From Nonomuraea corallina (GTDB taxonomy: Bacteria; Actinomycetota; Actinomycetes; Streptosporangiales; Streptosporangiaceae), in contig NZ_JAPNNL010000034.1 in NCBI RefSeq assembly GCF_027620315.1, positions 1-48,848 on the forward strand: DNA of 48,848 nt, in the 5' to 3' direction. The notes under the pieces are model-generated. The model worked only from the letters and a program-made list of their open reading frames with translations, was not told the origin of the DNA and searched no databases. This document shows positions 16,369 through 24,601 of the stretch, piece after piece; position 1 is the first letter of the stretch; every line of letters starts with the position of its first letter. The position numbers and the translations under genes are program-made.

Positions 16369-17307
16369 ATGCGTAGCCCACTGCTGGATCTGCGGGGAGC
16401 CGTCGCCGCCGACGCTCCCGACGCCGACGTCGCGGCTCATTACGGCGACCTGTTCGCCGAGCAGCGCGCGCTGGTCAAGGGTGAGGCGGTCGTCGACCGC
16501 GGCAACCGCGAGGTGGTCCGCGTCACCGGAGCCGACCGGCTGACCTGGCTCAACGACCTGACCTCGCAGAAGCTCGACACCCTCCGGCCGGGCGAGTGGA
16601 CGCAGACGCTCGTCCTCGACCCGCAGGGCCGCGTGGAGCACCACCTGACACTGGTCGACGACGGCGAGACCGTGCTGGCCCACGTCGAGCCCGGCGCCGC
16701 CGACGCCCTGATCGGCTATCTCGACCGGATGCGGTTCATGCTCAGGGTCGAGGTGACGCGGGCCGACGACCTCGCGGTGCTGTCCACGGCCGACGGCGAC
16801 GTGTTCGTGCCGCGCGCCGAGCTCAGCGAGCATCTGGGCAGGCCGCTCGCGGGCCTGTGGGCGTACGAGGCGCTGCGCATCGCGGCGCACCGGCCCCGGC
16901 TGGGGCTGGAGACCGACCACAAGACGATCCCGCACGAAGTGGGCTGGATCGGCCCGGCCGTCCACCTCGCCAAGGGCTGCTACCGCGGGCAGGAGACGGT
17001 CGCCCGCGTCCACAACCTAGGCCACCCGCCGCGCCGGCTGGTCTTCCTGCACCTCGACGGGAGCGTCGACACGCTTCCCCCGCACGGCGCTCCGGTCATC
17101 TTCGAGAGCCAGGAGGTGGGCTTCGTCGGCTCGGCGGCCCGCCACTACGAGCTGGGGCCGATCGCGCTGGCCCTGATCAAGCGGACGGTCCCGGTCGACG
17201 CCCAACTGCTGGCCGGCGGCGTGGCGGCCGCTCAGGAGGTCGTGGTCCCGCCCGACGCGGGGCGCAACGTCAGCATCGACCCCGCGCTGCGGCGGCGCGT
17301 CCGGTAG
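16369..17307 (+). CDS. ygfZ: Folate-binding Fe-S cluster protein YgfZ
   Basis: A 312-residue protein of the GcvT-like fold with the diagnostic motif K-G-C-Y-R-G-Q-E (about 202-209, Cys204). YgfZ uses tetrahydrofolate and helps mature or repair certain iron-sulfur enzymes such as MiaB. ATG 16369 lies 7 nt after TAGCCT (16356-16361), a -10 box overlapping the end of fur, so it has its own leaderless promoter in addition to any read-through. Placement next to fur suggests an iron-related group. Confidence 0.92.
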   Translation: MRSPLLDLRGAVAADAPDADVAAHYGDLFAEQRALVKGEAVVDRGNREVVRVTGADRLTWLNDLTSQKLDTLRPGEWTQTLVLDPQGRVEHHLTLVDDGETVLAHVEPGAADALIGYLDRMRFMLRVEVTRADDLAVLSTADGDVFVPRAELSEHLGRPLAGLWAYEALRIAAHRPRLGLETDHKTIPHEVGWIGPAVHLAKGCYRGQETVARVHNLGHPPRRLVFLHLDGSVDTLPPHGAPVIFESQEVGFVGSAARHYELGPIALALIKRTVPVDAQLLAGGVAAAQEVVVPPDAGRNVSIDPALRRRVR

Positions 17308-17423
17308 TCCCGGCGCCTGCCGCCGGCCCTCAACCCGGCCGAGCCCGGCCGCCGGACGCGAAGCCGGCGGAGCGGGCTGCCGGGAACGGCCGGGAGTGGC
17401 GGGGGAGCGGCCGGGGGTGTGAG

Positions 17424-17849
17424 CTAGACGTCCAGGATCAGCGTGATCGGGCCGTCGTTGACCAGCGACACCTTCATGTCGGCGCCGAAGCTGCCCGTCT
17501 CGACGTGCGCGCCCAGCCCGCGCAGCTCCTCGACCACCGCGTCGACCAGCGGCTCGGCGACGGGGCCCGGCGCGGCGGCCTGCCAGGTGGGGCGACGGCC
17601 CTTGCGGGCGTCGCCGTAGAGGGTGAACTGGCTGATCACCAGGAGCGGCGCCGACACGTCGGAGCAGGACTTCTCGCCGTGCAGGACGCGCAGGCCCCAC
17701 AGCTTGGCGGCCAGCTTGACCGCCTGGGACCGGGTGTCGGTGTGGGTGACGCCCACCAGGACGAGGAGGCCGGGCTCGTCGATCGCGCCGACCGTCCGGC
17801 CGTCGACGGCCACGGAAGCGGAACTCACCCGCTGGACGACTGCTCGCAT
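17424..17849 (-). CDS. dtd: D-aminoacyl-tRNA deacylase
   Basis: A 141-residue protein with both family signatures: S-Q-F-T-L-Y-G-D (about 76-83) and the Gly-cis-Pro loop N-D-G-P-I-T near the C-terminus. It frees tRNAs wrongly charged with D-amino acids (and glycine). Length is normal. ATG start; convergent with ygfZ across a 116-bp GC-rich gap in which I see no gene. Confidence 0.95.
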   Translation of the reverse strand: MRAVVQRVSSASVAVDGRTVGAIDEPGLLVLVGVTHTDTRSQAVKLAAKLWGLRVLHGEKSCSDVSAPLLVISQFTLYGDARKGRRPTWQAAAPGPVAEPLVDAVVEELRGLGAHVETGSFGADMKVSLVNDGPITLILDV

Positions 17850-17908
17850 GGGATCCCATTCTGGCCCAGCCGCAGGACCTCCGTAGACTCGGGGCGAAAG
17901 GAGTGCTG

Positions 17909-18829
17909 ATGGCGCTGGTCGTGGAGGTCGTCCGGTCCGGGTTCGTGGAGTCCAGGCACGAGGCGCGCATGCTCGCCCTCGACGCCGTGGGCAGCCCGGT
18001 CGAGGTGCACGGCGCGGTCCACGTGCCGGCCTCGCCCCGTTCGGCGATGAAGCCGCTGCAGGTGCTGGCCATGCTCCGCAACGGTCTCGACCTGACCGGT
18101 GAGCCGCTGGCGCTGGCCTGCGCCTCCCACTCGGGCGAGCCCTACCACGTCGAAGGGGTCAGGAAGATCCTGGCCGGGGCGGGGCTCGACGAGGCGGCGC
18201 TGCGCTGCCCCGAGGACTACCCGGAGGACCGGCGGGTGACCGAGCGCGGCCGCGTCCACATGAACTGCTCCGGCAAGCACGCCGCCATGCTCGCCACCTG
18301 CGTAGCGAACGGCTGGCCCACCGCCTCCTACCTGGAGGTGACCCACCCGTTGCAGCGCGCGGTCCGCGCCGCCGTGGAGGAGCTGACCGGGGAGCGGATC
18401 GCCGCCTCCGGGGTCGACGGGTGCGGGGCGCCGCTGTTCTTCGTCTCGATGCTGGGCGTGGCCAGGGCGTTCCGGTCGCTTGCGCTGGGCGCGGGCGACA
18501 GCCTGGAGCGCGCGGTGTTCGACACCATGCGCGCCCACCCCGAGTGGACGTCCGGCACCGACCGGCACGAGGCCGCGCTCATGCGGGCGCTGCCGGGCCT
18601 GATGGTGAAGGCGGGCGCGGAGGGCTTCCAGGCGTTCGCGTTCGAGGACGGCCGGGTCGGCGTCATCAAGGTCGAGGACGGCTCCGGCCGGGCCCGCACC
18701 CCGCTCACCGTGGCCGCGCTGCGCTCGCTCGGCCTCACCTCGCCGGCGCTGGACGCGCTCGCCGTCCACCACGTGACGGGCGGCGGCGAACCGGTGGGCG
18801 AGCTGCGGGTGCGCACCGTCCAGCGCTGA
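17909..18829 (+). CDS. L-asparaginase II-type protein
   Basis: A 306-residue member of the PF06089 family (Rhizobium etli-type asparaginase): R-S-A-M-K-P-L-Q at ~50, A-C-A-S-H-S-G-E-P near 70, [11 protein letters not shown] near 115 and V-D-G-C-G-A-P. It hydrolyses asparagine to aspartate and ammonia. ATG 17909 is preferred: AAAGGAG (17897-17903) stands 5 nt upstream, and the GTG at 17903 lies inside that ribosome-binding site. Convergent with the DUF2207 gene with only 6 bp between stops. Confidence 0.9.
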   Translation: MALVVEVVRSGFVESRHEARMLALDAVGSPVEVHGAVHVPASPRSAMKPLQVLAMLRNGLDLTGEPLALACASHSGEPYHVEGVRKILAGAGLDEAALRCPEDYPEDRRVTERGRVHMNCSGKHAAMLATCVANGWPTASYLEVTHPLQRAVRAAVEELTGERIAASGVDGCGAPLFFVSMLGVARAFRSLALGAGDSLERAVFDTMRAHPEWTSGTDRHEAALMRALPGLMVKAGAEGFQAFAFEDGRVGVIKVEDGSGRARTPLTVAALRSLGLTSPALDALAVHHVTGGGEPVGELRVRTVQR

Positions 18830-18835
18830 CCCGGG

Positions 18836-20446
18836 TCAGAACGTGCGGAACTGCCGGGTGGCGGAGATGGCGCCCGAGGTGGTCGTGGTGAACGTGCGCA
18901 TCGAGCCGGCGAACTTGGACAGGTCCCACTCCGCCGGGCCGTGATACCAGTAGAGGTTGTCGGCCTGGTGGCCGTTGCCGGTCACCGAGGCGACCAGCCG
19001 CGACCAGTGCTCCACCCCGTCGAAGATCACCGCGTACGGGAGATAGCGGGAGAACAGTTCGACCCGGTCCTTCTCCGGCACGTTGCCCAGGTCGGCGGAG
19101 AAGAGGAACTCGCGGAAGCCCAGCGTGTGCGCCAGCGCCGCGGCCCCCTTGGCGGTCTTGGCCGGCATGTACTGGCCGCCGACGGCCAGCGCGCCACCCG
19201 CGATGATGACGGCCAGCCCGAGCAGGCCGTAGGAGGTGAACCAGGCGAGCGCGGCCGTGGCCAGCACGCCGGCGACCATGAGCGCGATCCCGATCGTGGT
19301 CCACCGGGTCCGCTCGGCGTCGGGGCGGCGGGCGAACCAGCCCTGCCGGACCACGTCGGCGTAGAGGGCGTCGCGGACCTCGCCCAGATGGGCGGCGAAC
19401 GAGCCGGACAGCTGCGACAGCAGCACCGCGTCCCGGCCGTCGAAGATGGCGTCGTGGAGCGCCTGCTCGTACGGCAGCAGCGTGTTGGCGGGCGCGTGCG
19501 GCAGCCGCACCAGCAGCCAGTCGGGCGCGTCGTAGGTCTGCCTCGGCTGCTCGTCGATCCGCAGGTAGCCGCGCACGGCCAGGTCGACGATGGTGGCGGT
19601 CACGTCGATCACGTCGGCCTGCTCGTCGACGAGCGTGCCGATCTGGCCGGGACGGACGCCGTCGGGCGGGGAGAAGTGACCGTTCTGCACGGGGTTGACC
19701 GCACCCTGCTCGTGGCCGATGACCCGGGCGTCGCGGCCCCGCGTCCAGTAGAGCAGCCCGACGCCGCCGAGGAGCAGCAGCAGCAGGGCCGCCAGCGCGC
19801 CGCCGGTCACCGGGTTCAGCGCGAAGGCGTTGGCCAGCGAGAAGCGCTCGTCGAGGATCGGCCGCCCGCCGCTCGCGCCCTCGGGGAAGCCCACCACGAC
19901 GGTGAGCGCCTGGCCGGGCGCCAGGCCCTGCTGTTCGAACTCGGCCCGGGTCCCGGTGTGGTCCATCGCGGCCGTGGTGCAGCCGATCGCGGAGGTGAGC
20001 TCACCGGCGAAGCACGACAGGTTCTGCACCTGGCCGGGACCGGTGACCACGACGGCGGCCCGGTCGACGGAGACGTTCCAGCCGCCCACCGCGAACCAGC
20101 GCAGCTCCTCCACCTTGCCGGTGGGGGTGACGGCGCCCTTCACGTCGTACTCGACGGTCGCCGGCGTGGTGACGGTCAGCACGCCGTCGGCGTAGGCGCC
20201 GCCCTTGACGTTCGTGATCTCGTACAGGCGGTCGTGGGTGTCGTCGTGACGGGTACGGGTCACCAGCGTCCGCTTCAGCTCACCCGAGCCGCCGGTGATC
20301 TTCTCGGCCACGTGGAGCGTGCCGTCCTTGCCCAGGGTCATGGTCACCTCGGCGGTGATCCCGGCGTTCGCCGCCAGGGCCGGCGCGGCGGTCAGCGCCA
20401 GGGCGGTCGTCACCAGTGCGGCGAGCACGAGCCTGATACCGGTCAT
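18836..20446 (-). CDS. DUF2207 membrane protein
   Basis: A 536-residue protein: signal peptide (about 1-25, A-L-A-A-N), a ~190-residue extracytoplasmic beta-rich domain with D-R-L-Y-E-I-T-N, TM helix (about 216-236), cytoplasmic middle region with a winged-helix-like block (V-D-L-A-V-R-G-Y-L-R-I), two TM helices (about 383-425), and an end with a flexible Thr-rich tail. This is the standard DUF2207 arrangement; the family is widespread in actinobacteria with no proven function. Confidence 0.88.
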   Translation of the reverse strand: MTGIRLVLAALVTTALALTAAPALAANAGITAEVTMTLGKDGTLHVAEKITGGSGELKRTLVTRTRHDDTHDRLYEITNVKGGAYADGVLTVTTPATVEYDVKGAVTPTGKVEELRWFAVGGWNVSVDRAAVVVTGPGQVQNLSCFAGELTSAIGCTTAAMDHTGTRAEFEQQGLAPGQALTVVVGFPEGASGGRPILDERFSLANAFALNPVTGGALAALLLLLLGGVGLLYWTRGRDARVIGHEQGAVNPVQNGHFSPPDGVRPGQIGTLVDEQADVIDVTATIVDLAVRGYLRIDEQPRQTYDAPDWLLVRLPHAPANTLLPYEQALHDAIFDGRDAVLLSQLSGSFAAHLGEVRDALYADVVRQGWFARRPDAERTRWTTIGIALMVAGVLATAALAWFTSYGLLGLAVIIAGGALAVGGQYMPAKTAKGAAALAHTLGFREFLFSADLGNVPEKDRVELFSRYLPYAVIFDGVEHWSRLVASVTGNGHQADNLYWYHGPAEWDLSKFAGSMRTFTTTTSGAISATRQFRTF

Positions 20447-20508
20447 GGCCGGTCATCGTATCGGGTCCGTCCGACGCATCCGCAAATGTCGGGTTTGCCG
20501 GGCAACGA

Positions 20509-21243
20509 TCAGTCGGAGATCGCGATGCGCAGTCGCCGGAAGCCGCGGCCCTTGCTCTCCACCTTGGTCACCTTGATGCGGCCGATCTGCTTGGTGGAGG
20601 CGACGTGGGTGCCGCCGTCGGCCTGGGTGTCGAGGCCGACGATGTCGACGACGCGCACGTCCCGCACCTCCGGCGGCACCAGGTTGGTCGCGGTGCGGAT
20701 GATGTCGGGGATCGCGAACGCCTCCTCCCGCGGCAGCACCCGCACGTCGATGCGGCGGTCGGCGAGGACCTCGGCGTTGCAGGCGTCCTCCACGGCCTCC
20801 TTGAAACCGGGCGGCACCTCGGGCAGGTTGAAGTCCATCCGCGCCGTCAGCGGCTCCATGTTGCCGCCGGTGACCGGGCAGCGGAAGTCGCGGAACACCA
20901 CCCCGCACAGCACGTGCAGACCGGAGTGGGTGCGCATCAGCGCGGAGCGGCGCTCGTCCTCGACGGCGGCGCGCACGACCGTGCCCACCGGCGGGACCGG
21001 GTCGCCCTCGGCCGGGATCAGGTAGAGGTCGTCGCCCTTGCGCACGCCGACGACACGGGTCTCGACCCCCTGCCATATGAGCACGCCGTGGTCGGCGGGC
21101 TGGCCGCCGCCGCCGGGGTAGAAGGCCGACCTGTTCACCACGATGCCGTCGGGCGTCGCGTCGAGCACCACGGCCTCGAAGTCACGCAGGCTCTGGTCGG
21201 AGAGTTCGAGGCGCTCGGTGCGCCCGTGCAGATCGGTGGTCAT
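20509..21243 (-). CDS. Alanyl-tRNA editing protein (AlaX-type)
   Basis: A 244-residue free-standing editing domain. Zinc motif H-S-G-L-H (His106, His110), and the second motif Q-A-D-G-G-T-H (His213) with Asp in place of the Cys of AlaRS C-G-G-T-H, as in many AlaX proteins. N-terminal part has S-A-F-Y-P-G-G-G-G-Q. It removes serine or glycine from mischarged tRNA-Ala. ATG start and normal length. Followed downstream by the DUF2207 gene on the same strand. Confidence 0.92.
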   Translation of the reverse strand: MTTDLHGRTERLELSDQSLRDFEAVVLDATPDGIVVNRSAFYPGGGGQPADHGVLIWQGVETRVVGVRKGDDLYLIPAEGDPVPPVGTVVRAAVEDERRSALMRTHSGLHVLCGVVFRDFRCPVTGGNMEPLTARMDFNLPEVPPGFKEAVEDACNAEVLADRRIDVRVLPREEAFAIPDIIRTATNLVPPEVRDVRVVDIVGLDTQADGGTHVASTKQIGRIKVTKVESKGRGFRRLRIAISD

Positions 21244-21270
21244 GACCCGGAGCCTAGATCAGGCGGCACG

Positions 21271-21630
21271 TCACCAGGGGCCGTACGGGCCGCCGCCCCG
21301 GCCCATGCCCTTCACCGCGGGCTTGACGTCCACGATGTAGATCGTGGCGGCGATCACCGCGGCGATGGAGAACAGCCCCAGGCCGATCCCCATGAACTGA
21401 GCGCCGCCGACCAGCATGAAGGTGGTCACGTAGGCCCAGGCGCCCGCCGCGGAGAACAGCGTGGCCAGGATCAGGATGATCAGCCAGATGTTCTTCTGCA
21501 GCTTGCCCGCCGAGACGAACGCGGCGGCGGGCACCCGGAGCGCGTGCACCAGGGCGTATCCCGCCATGCCCAGAACGATCAGGGACAGCACCGAGAAGAG
21601 GAGGTTGAAGACCAGGTTGACGAATTGCAT
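21271..21630 (-). CDS. DUF2516 membrane protein
   Basis: A 119-residue protein with three or four TM helices (about 4-28, 45-65, 67-82, 85-103) and a Gly-rich C-terminal tail R-G-G-G-P-Y-G-P-W. This is the DUF2516 family, common in actinomycetes and of unknown function. ATG 21630 is chosen because GGGAG stands 7 nt upstream; an alternative TTG six codons earlier overlaps that site. Confidence 0.85.
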   Translation of the reverse strand: MQFVNLVFNLLFSVLSLIVLGMAGYALVHALRVPAAAFVSAGKLQKNIWLIILILATLFSAAGAWAYVTTFMLVGGAQFMGIGLGLFSIAAVIAATIYIVDVKPAVKGMGRGGGPYGPW

Positions 21631-21742
21631 GTGTTGGCTCCCGCCCAATGCCGCGATGAGTCGGCTTCAGCCTAATGGCCGCCCGCGCTCCCCGGGCACC
21701 GGAAACGTCGCTACGGTCGGGTACCGATGCCGGGAACGCGGA

Positions 21743-21768
21743 AGCCCGCCTCCATGCGGAGGCGGGCT
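21743..21768 (-). terminator. Terminator after the HbhA-like gene
   Basis: AGCCCGCCTCC (21743-21753), loop ATGC, GGAGGCGGGCT (21758-21768): an 11-bp perfect stem 12 nt past the stop of the leftward gene 21780-22205. Confidence 0.85.
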
Positions 21769-21779
21769 CGCGCGGAAGG

Positions 21780-22205
21780 TCAGGCCTTGGCCTTGGCGGC
21801 GCGGGGCTTCTTGGCGGTCTTGGCGGGCGCGGTGGTGGCGGCGGCGGCCGGCTCGGCGGCCTCCGACATCTCCTCCAGCTCCAGGGCGGCCTCGCCGCTG
21901 GTCTTGCTGACGACCTTGCGGCCGCGGACCGTGAACTCCTCGTAGAGCTCGACGGCCCGGTGGCCGAGCTGGTCGGCGTACTCGCGGGCCTTCTCGGGCA
22001 GCTCCTTGGCGATGCCCTCGGCCTTGCCCGCGTACTCGCGGGCCCACTCCGGCAGCTCCTTGCTCAGCTCGGCGCGGCGCGACTGCAGCTTCTGCAGCTG
22101 CTCGGGCAGCTCGCGCAGCTTCTCGACGGCGTAGTCGCCGGCCCCCGCGACCGCGTAGAACGGCTTGGTGTCGGTGAGTTTCCTGACTTCGGTGGCGAGC
22201 GTCAT
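21780..22205 (-). CDS. Heparin-binding-hemagglutinin-like coiled-coil protein
   Basis: A 141-residue protein with a short N-terminal segment (F-Y-A-V-A-G-A-G-D), a long amphipathic coiled coil (about 25-100, E-L-P-E-Q-L, E-L-P-E-W-A, E-L-P-E-K-A repeats) and a Lys/Ala/Pro-rich tail (A-K-T-A-K-K-P-R). This is the layout of mycobacterial HbhA, whose basic tail binds heparan sulfate; in saprophytes the role is unclear. Directly downstream of an XRE regulator (6 bp gap), likely one operon. Confidence 0.82.
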   Translation of the reverse strand: MTLATEVRKLTDTKPFYAVAGAGDYAVEKLRELPEQLQKLQSRRAELSKELPEWAREYAGKAEGIAKELPEKAREYADQLGHRAVELYEEFTVRGRKVVSKTSGEAALELEEMSEAAEPAAAATTAPAKTAKKPRAAKAKA

Positions 22206-22211
22206 GATGGG

Positions 22212-22706
22212 TTAACCTTCCTTCGTTTCCTGGCTGGCGGGGCCGCCGCCGTTTCTCGCCGCGTAGGGCTCAAGTGCGGCGAGGAGCTCAGGCGGCAGCG
22301 GCTGTTCGTCGTCCGGTGCGGAGGCCGTCCGGGGGTGGGCGTTCTGGGAGGTCTGCCCGCCCTCGGCCGGTCCTTCCTTGCGGAACGACTCGTAGATATC
22401 GATCAGCACCTGGCGTTGCCGCTCGGTGATGTTCGGGTCTTCTCTGATGGCCGTGATGACGTCGCTGGGAGGCTCGTGATCCTCGATGAGGCCGGCCTGG
22501 ACGTAGAGCACCTGCGAGGAGATGCGCAGACCCTTGGCTATCTGGTTGAGGATCTCCGCGCTCGGTTTGCGCAGGCCGCGCTCGATCTGACTCAGGTAGG
22601 GATTGGACACCCCCGCCGCGGCAGCCAGCTGGCGCAGCGAGATCTTCGCCTGCTGCCGCTGCTCGCGGATGTATTCGCCGATCGAGCCGACTTTCGGAAG
22701 TGCCAT
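22212..22706 (-). CDS. XRE-family transcriptional regulator
   Basis: A 164-residue protein with an N-terminal helix-turn-helix (about 12-65: L-R-Q-L-A-A-A-A-G-V-S-N-P-Y-L-S-Q-I-E-R-G) and a Pro-rich disordered tail. Begins MALPKVGSIGEYIREQRQ, typical of the XRE regulator paired with HbhA-like genes. ATG 22706 is supported by a CATAAT -10 box (minus strand, 22713-22718) 6 nt upstream and a TTGCAA -35 17 nt before that, so it is probably leaderless; 19 extra in-frame residues upstream would cover the promoter. Confidence 0.88.
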   Translation of the reverse strand: MALPKVGSIGEYIREQRQQAKISLRQLAAAAGVSNPYLSQIERGLRKPSAEILNQIAKGLRISSQVLYVQAGLIEDHEPPSDVITAIREDPNITERQRQVLIDIYESFRKEGPAEGGQTSQNAHPRTASAPDDEQPLPPELLAALEPYAARNGGGPASQETKEG

Positions 22707-22712
22707 ACCTCG

Positions 22713-22741
22713 ATTATGCGGCCCGCTGCTTGCAATTGCAA
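22713..22741 (-). promoter_or_regulatory. Promoter and palindromic operator of the XRE gene
   Basis: The minus strand has TTGCAA (22736-22741), a 17-nt spacer and CATAAT (22713-22718), then 6 nt to the ATG. The -35 is half of a perfect 12-bp palindrome TTGCAATTGCAA (22730-22741), a likely autoregulatory site; a further TGCAAG lies at 22759-22764. Confidence 0.6.
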
Positions 22742-22766
22742 ACGCGGCGGTTAACACCTGCAAGCA

Positions 22767-23672
22767 TCAGAGCTGGATAATCCACAGGAACGGCGTGGAT
22801 GTGACCAAGCTCACGGACAGCGCGATGATGCCCGCCCTGGTCCTGCGCGGCAGCTCCGGCGCGGGCTTGATCAGCCGGTCGACCCTGGCCATGACGTTGC
22901 TGGCGTGCAGGCCCAGCATCCCGCTCGGGGCCGGCATGGCGCCCGCGGTGCCGAACCGCAGCAGGGCCGTGGCCAGCCGCCGGGGCGAGCAGTAGCGGCG
23001 CGCCCGGTCGTCGGCGGCCATCTCGATGAGCAGCTCCACCTGCTCCTGCGCCTCGCACACGACCTTGGACCAGGGCAGCGCCCGGCGCAGCGCGGCGAAC
23101 GGCAGCAGCACCAGATCGTGCCGCTCACGTACGTGGGCCGCCTCGTGCGCGAGCACCGCGGCCAGCTCGTCGCGCGACCACAGCCGCAGCGCGCCCTCGC
23201 TCACCACCACCTGCGAGCGCAGCCCCGGCACGCAGTACGCCGCCGCGCCCGGATGGTCGAGCACCCGCACCCCCGGCACGCCGGGATCGTCACGGGAGAT
23301 CAGCGCCAGGAGCGTGCGGTGGCGCCTGCGGGCGCGCAGCGCGTGCACCCCTGCCGCGATCAGGACCACGACCAGCACGGTCAGCGCGGTGAGCCCGGCG
23401 ATCATGGCCAGCACGTGCAGCGGGTCCCACGCCTGCAGCGGCGCCTCGCCCCGGGCGAAGGCGACCAGACCGGGCAGCACGCCGATCCCGTAGGGCTGCA
23501 CGCCGAAGGCGAGCATGGCCCCGGTGGTGGCCAGCCCCCACGCCACGCCGAGCGACTGCCACAGGATGATGGCCGGCCGGGGTGCGCGGGAGGTCCAGCG
23601 AGCGGTGGTGAGACGCCAGGAGCCGATCGCGCACGCTGCGGCGAGCGCGGCCAGCACCGCTGCCGTGATCAC
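22767..23672 (-). CDS. M56 (BlaR1/MecR1-like) membrane metallopeptidase
   Basis: A 301-residue protein with about four TM helices (1-20, 35-55, 88-110, 278-296) and the zinc-peptidase motif H-E-A-A-H (176-180), third ligand Glu at about 217 (E-M-A-A-D-D). It lacks the beta-lactam sensor domain of BlaR1. Such proteins cleave or signal to the paired BlaI repressor. GTG 23672 overlaps the blaI-like stop by one nt, so the two genes are coupled. Confidence 0.88.
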   Translation of the reverse strand: MITAAVLAALAAACAIGSWRLTTARWTSRAPRPAIILWQSLGVAWGLATTGAMLAFGVQPYGIGVLPGLVAFARGEAPLQAWDPLHVLAMIAGLTALTVLVVVLIAAGVHALRARRRHRTLLALISRDDPGVPGVRVLDHPGAAAYCVPGLRSQVVVSEGALRLWSRDELAAVLAHEAAHVRERHDLVLLPFAALRRALPWSKVVCEAQEQVELLIEMAADDRARRYCSPRRLATALLRFGTAGAMPAPSGMLGLHASNVMARVDRLIKPAPELPRRTRAGIIALSVSLVTSTPFLWIIQL

Positions 23673-24025
23673 TAATCCTCCAGCTCCGTGAGGGCTCTGC
23701 GCAGGATCTCCGCCTCGTCTCCGGACACGGCCTTGGCGAAGCGGGTCAGGGCGGCGGAACGGTCGCCCGTCATGTCGAGAGCACCAAGCATAAGCTCGGC
23801 GATGTAGCTGTCACGGCTTTCCGCGGGTTCGTAGCGCCAGGCGCGCCCGTCACGGGTCCGCCTCAGGAAGCCTTTGCGGGTGAGACGGTCGAGAACGGTC
23901 ATGACCGTGGTCGGCGCCAGGTCGCGGTCGGCGATGAGGCGGCCGACCTCGCGGGCGGTCAGCGCGGCCTTCTCCGCCCACAGGATGTCCATGATGCTGC
24001 GTTCGAGCTCGCCAAGACCCTTCAC
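23672..24025 (-). CDS. BlaI/MecI-family repressor
   Basis: A 117-residue winged-helix repressor (pattern L-G-E-L-E-R-S-I-M-D-I-L-W, then T-T-V-M-T-V-L-D-R-L) with a C-terminal dimer region. GTG 24025 is preferred over ATG 24049: it gives the family-typical N-terminus V-K-G-L-G-E-L-E, stands 7 nt after a TACGCT -10 box (24033-24038), and leaves the dyad GTAGTACTAC upstream rather than in the coding region. Likely autoregulated and paired with the M56 protease downstream. Confidence 0.85.
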   Translation of the reverse strand: MKGLGELERSIMDILWAEKAALTAREVGRLIADRDLAPTTVMTVLDRLTRKGFLRRTRDGRAWRYEPAESRDSYIAELMLGALDMTGDRSAALTRFAKAVSGDEAEILRRALTELED

Positions 24026-24032
24026 ACTCTTC

Positions 24033-24047
24033 AGCGTAGTACTACAC
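24033..24047. promoter_or_regulatory. BlaI-type operator between the repressor and the macro-domain gene
   Basis: A perfect 10-bp palindrome GTAGTACTAC (24036-24045) inside TGTAGTACTACG. On the minus strand it overlaps the -10 box TACGCT (24033-24038) of the repressor gene. It lies 35 bp before the start of the rightward macro-domain gene, so one site could control both directions. Confidence 0.65.
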
Positions 24048-24079
24048 ATCGTCGAGCAGCTATCCAGGAGGTTGGTGAG

Positions 24080-24595
24080 ATGGATATCACGCTGGTGCGG
24101 GGAGATATCACCCGGCAGCGAGTTGACGCGATCGTGAACGCCGCGAACTCCTCGCTCATGGGCGGCGGCGGGGTGGACGGGGCGATCCACCGCCACGGCG
24201 GACCGGAGATCATCGAGGAGTGCCGCAAGCTGCGCGCCTCACGCTACGGGTCCGGCCTGCCGACCGGCCAGGCCGTCGCCACCACCGCCGGCCGGCTTCC
24301 CGCCCGCTGGGTCATCCACACCGTCGGCCCGGTCCACTCGCCGTTCGAGGACCGGTCGGAGCTGCTGGCCTCGTGCTACCGGGAGTCACTGCGGGTGGCG
24401 GAGTCGCTGGGCGCCGAGACGGTGGCGTTCCCGGCGATCGGCACGGGCATCTTCGGCTGGCCGCTGCCCGAGGGCGCCCGCGTCGCCGTCGAGGCGGTCC
24501 GCGGGTGGGCGGCCGAGGCTTCCCCGTCGCTGGTGGAGGTGCGGTTCGTGCTGTTCGACGCGGGCGCGTACGGCGTCTTCGAAGCGGCGCTGTGA
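24080..24595 (+). CDS. Macro-domain O-acetyl-ADP-ribose deacetylase
   Basis: A 171-residue single macro domain: V-N-A-A-N-S (19-24), G-G-G-G-V-D-G-A-I-H (28-37) and G-T-G-I-F-G-W-P near 120. This is the MacroD/YmdB class that hydrolyses O-acetyl-ADP-ribose and removes ADP-ribose from acidic residues. A strong AGGAGG (24065-24070) sits 9 nt before ATG 24080. Divergent from the BlaI-type repressor and sharing its operator region. Confidence 0.92.
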   Translation: MDITLVRGDITRQRVDAIVNAANSSLMGGGGVDGAIHRHGGPEIIEECRKLRASRYGSGLPTGQAVATTAGRLPARWVIHTVGPVHSPFEDRSELLASCYRESLRVAESLGAETVAFPAIGTGIFGWPLPEGARVAVEAVRGWAAEASPSLVEVRFVLFDAGAYGVFEAAL

Positions 24596-24601
24596 GACCC
24601 G

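Noticed and set aside
17308..17423. Possible small gene or terminator between ygfZ and dtd
   Set aside because: GC-rich repeats of CCGG only; no clear hairpin with T run and no start with ribosome-binding site.
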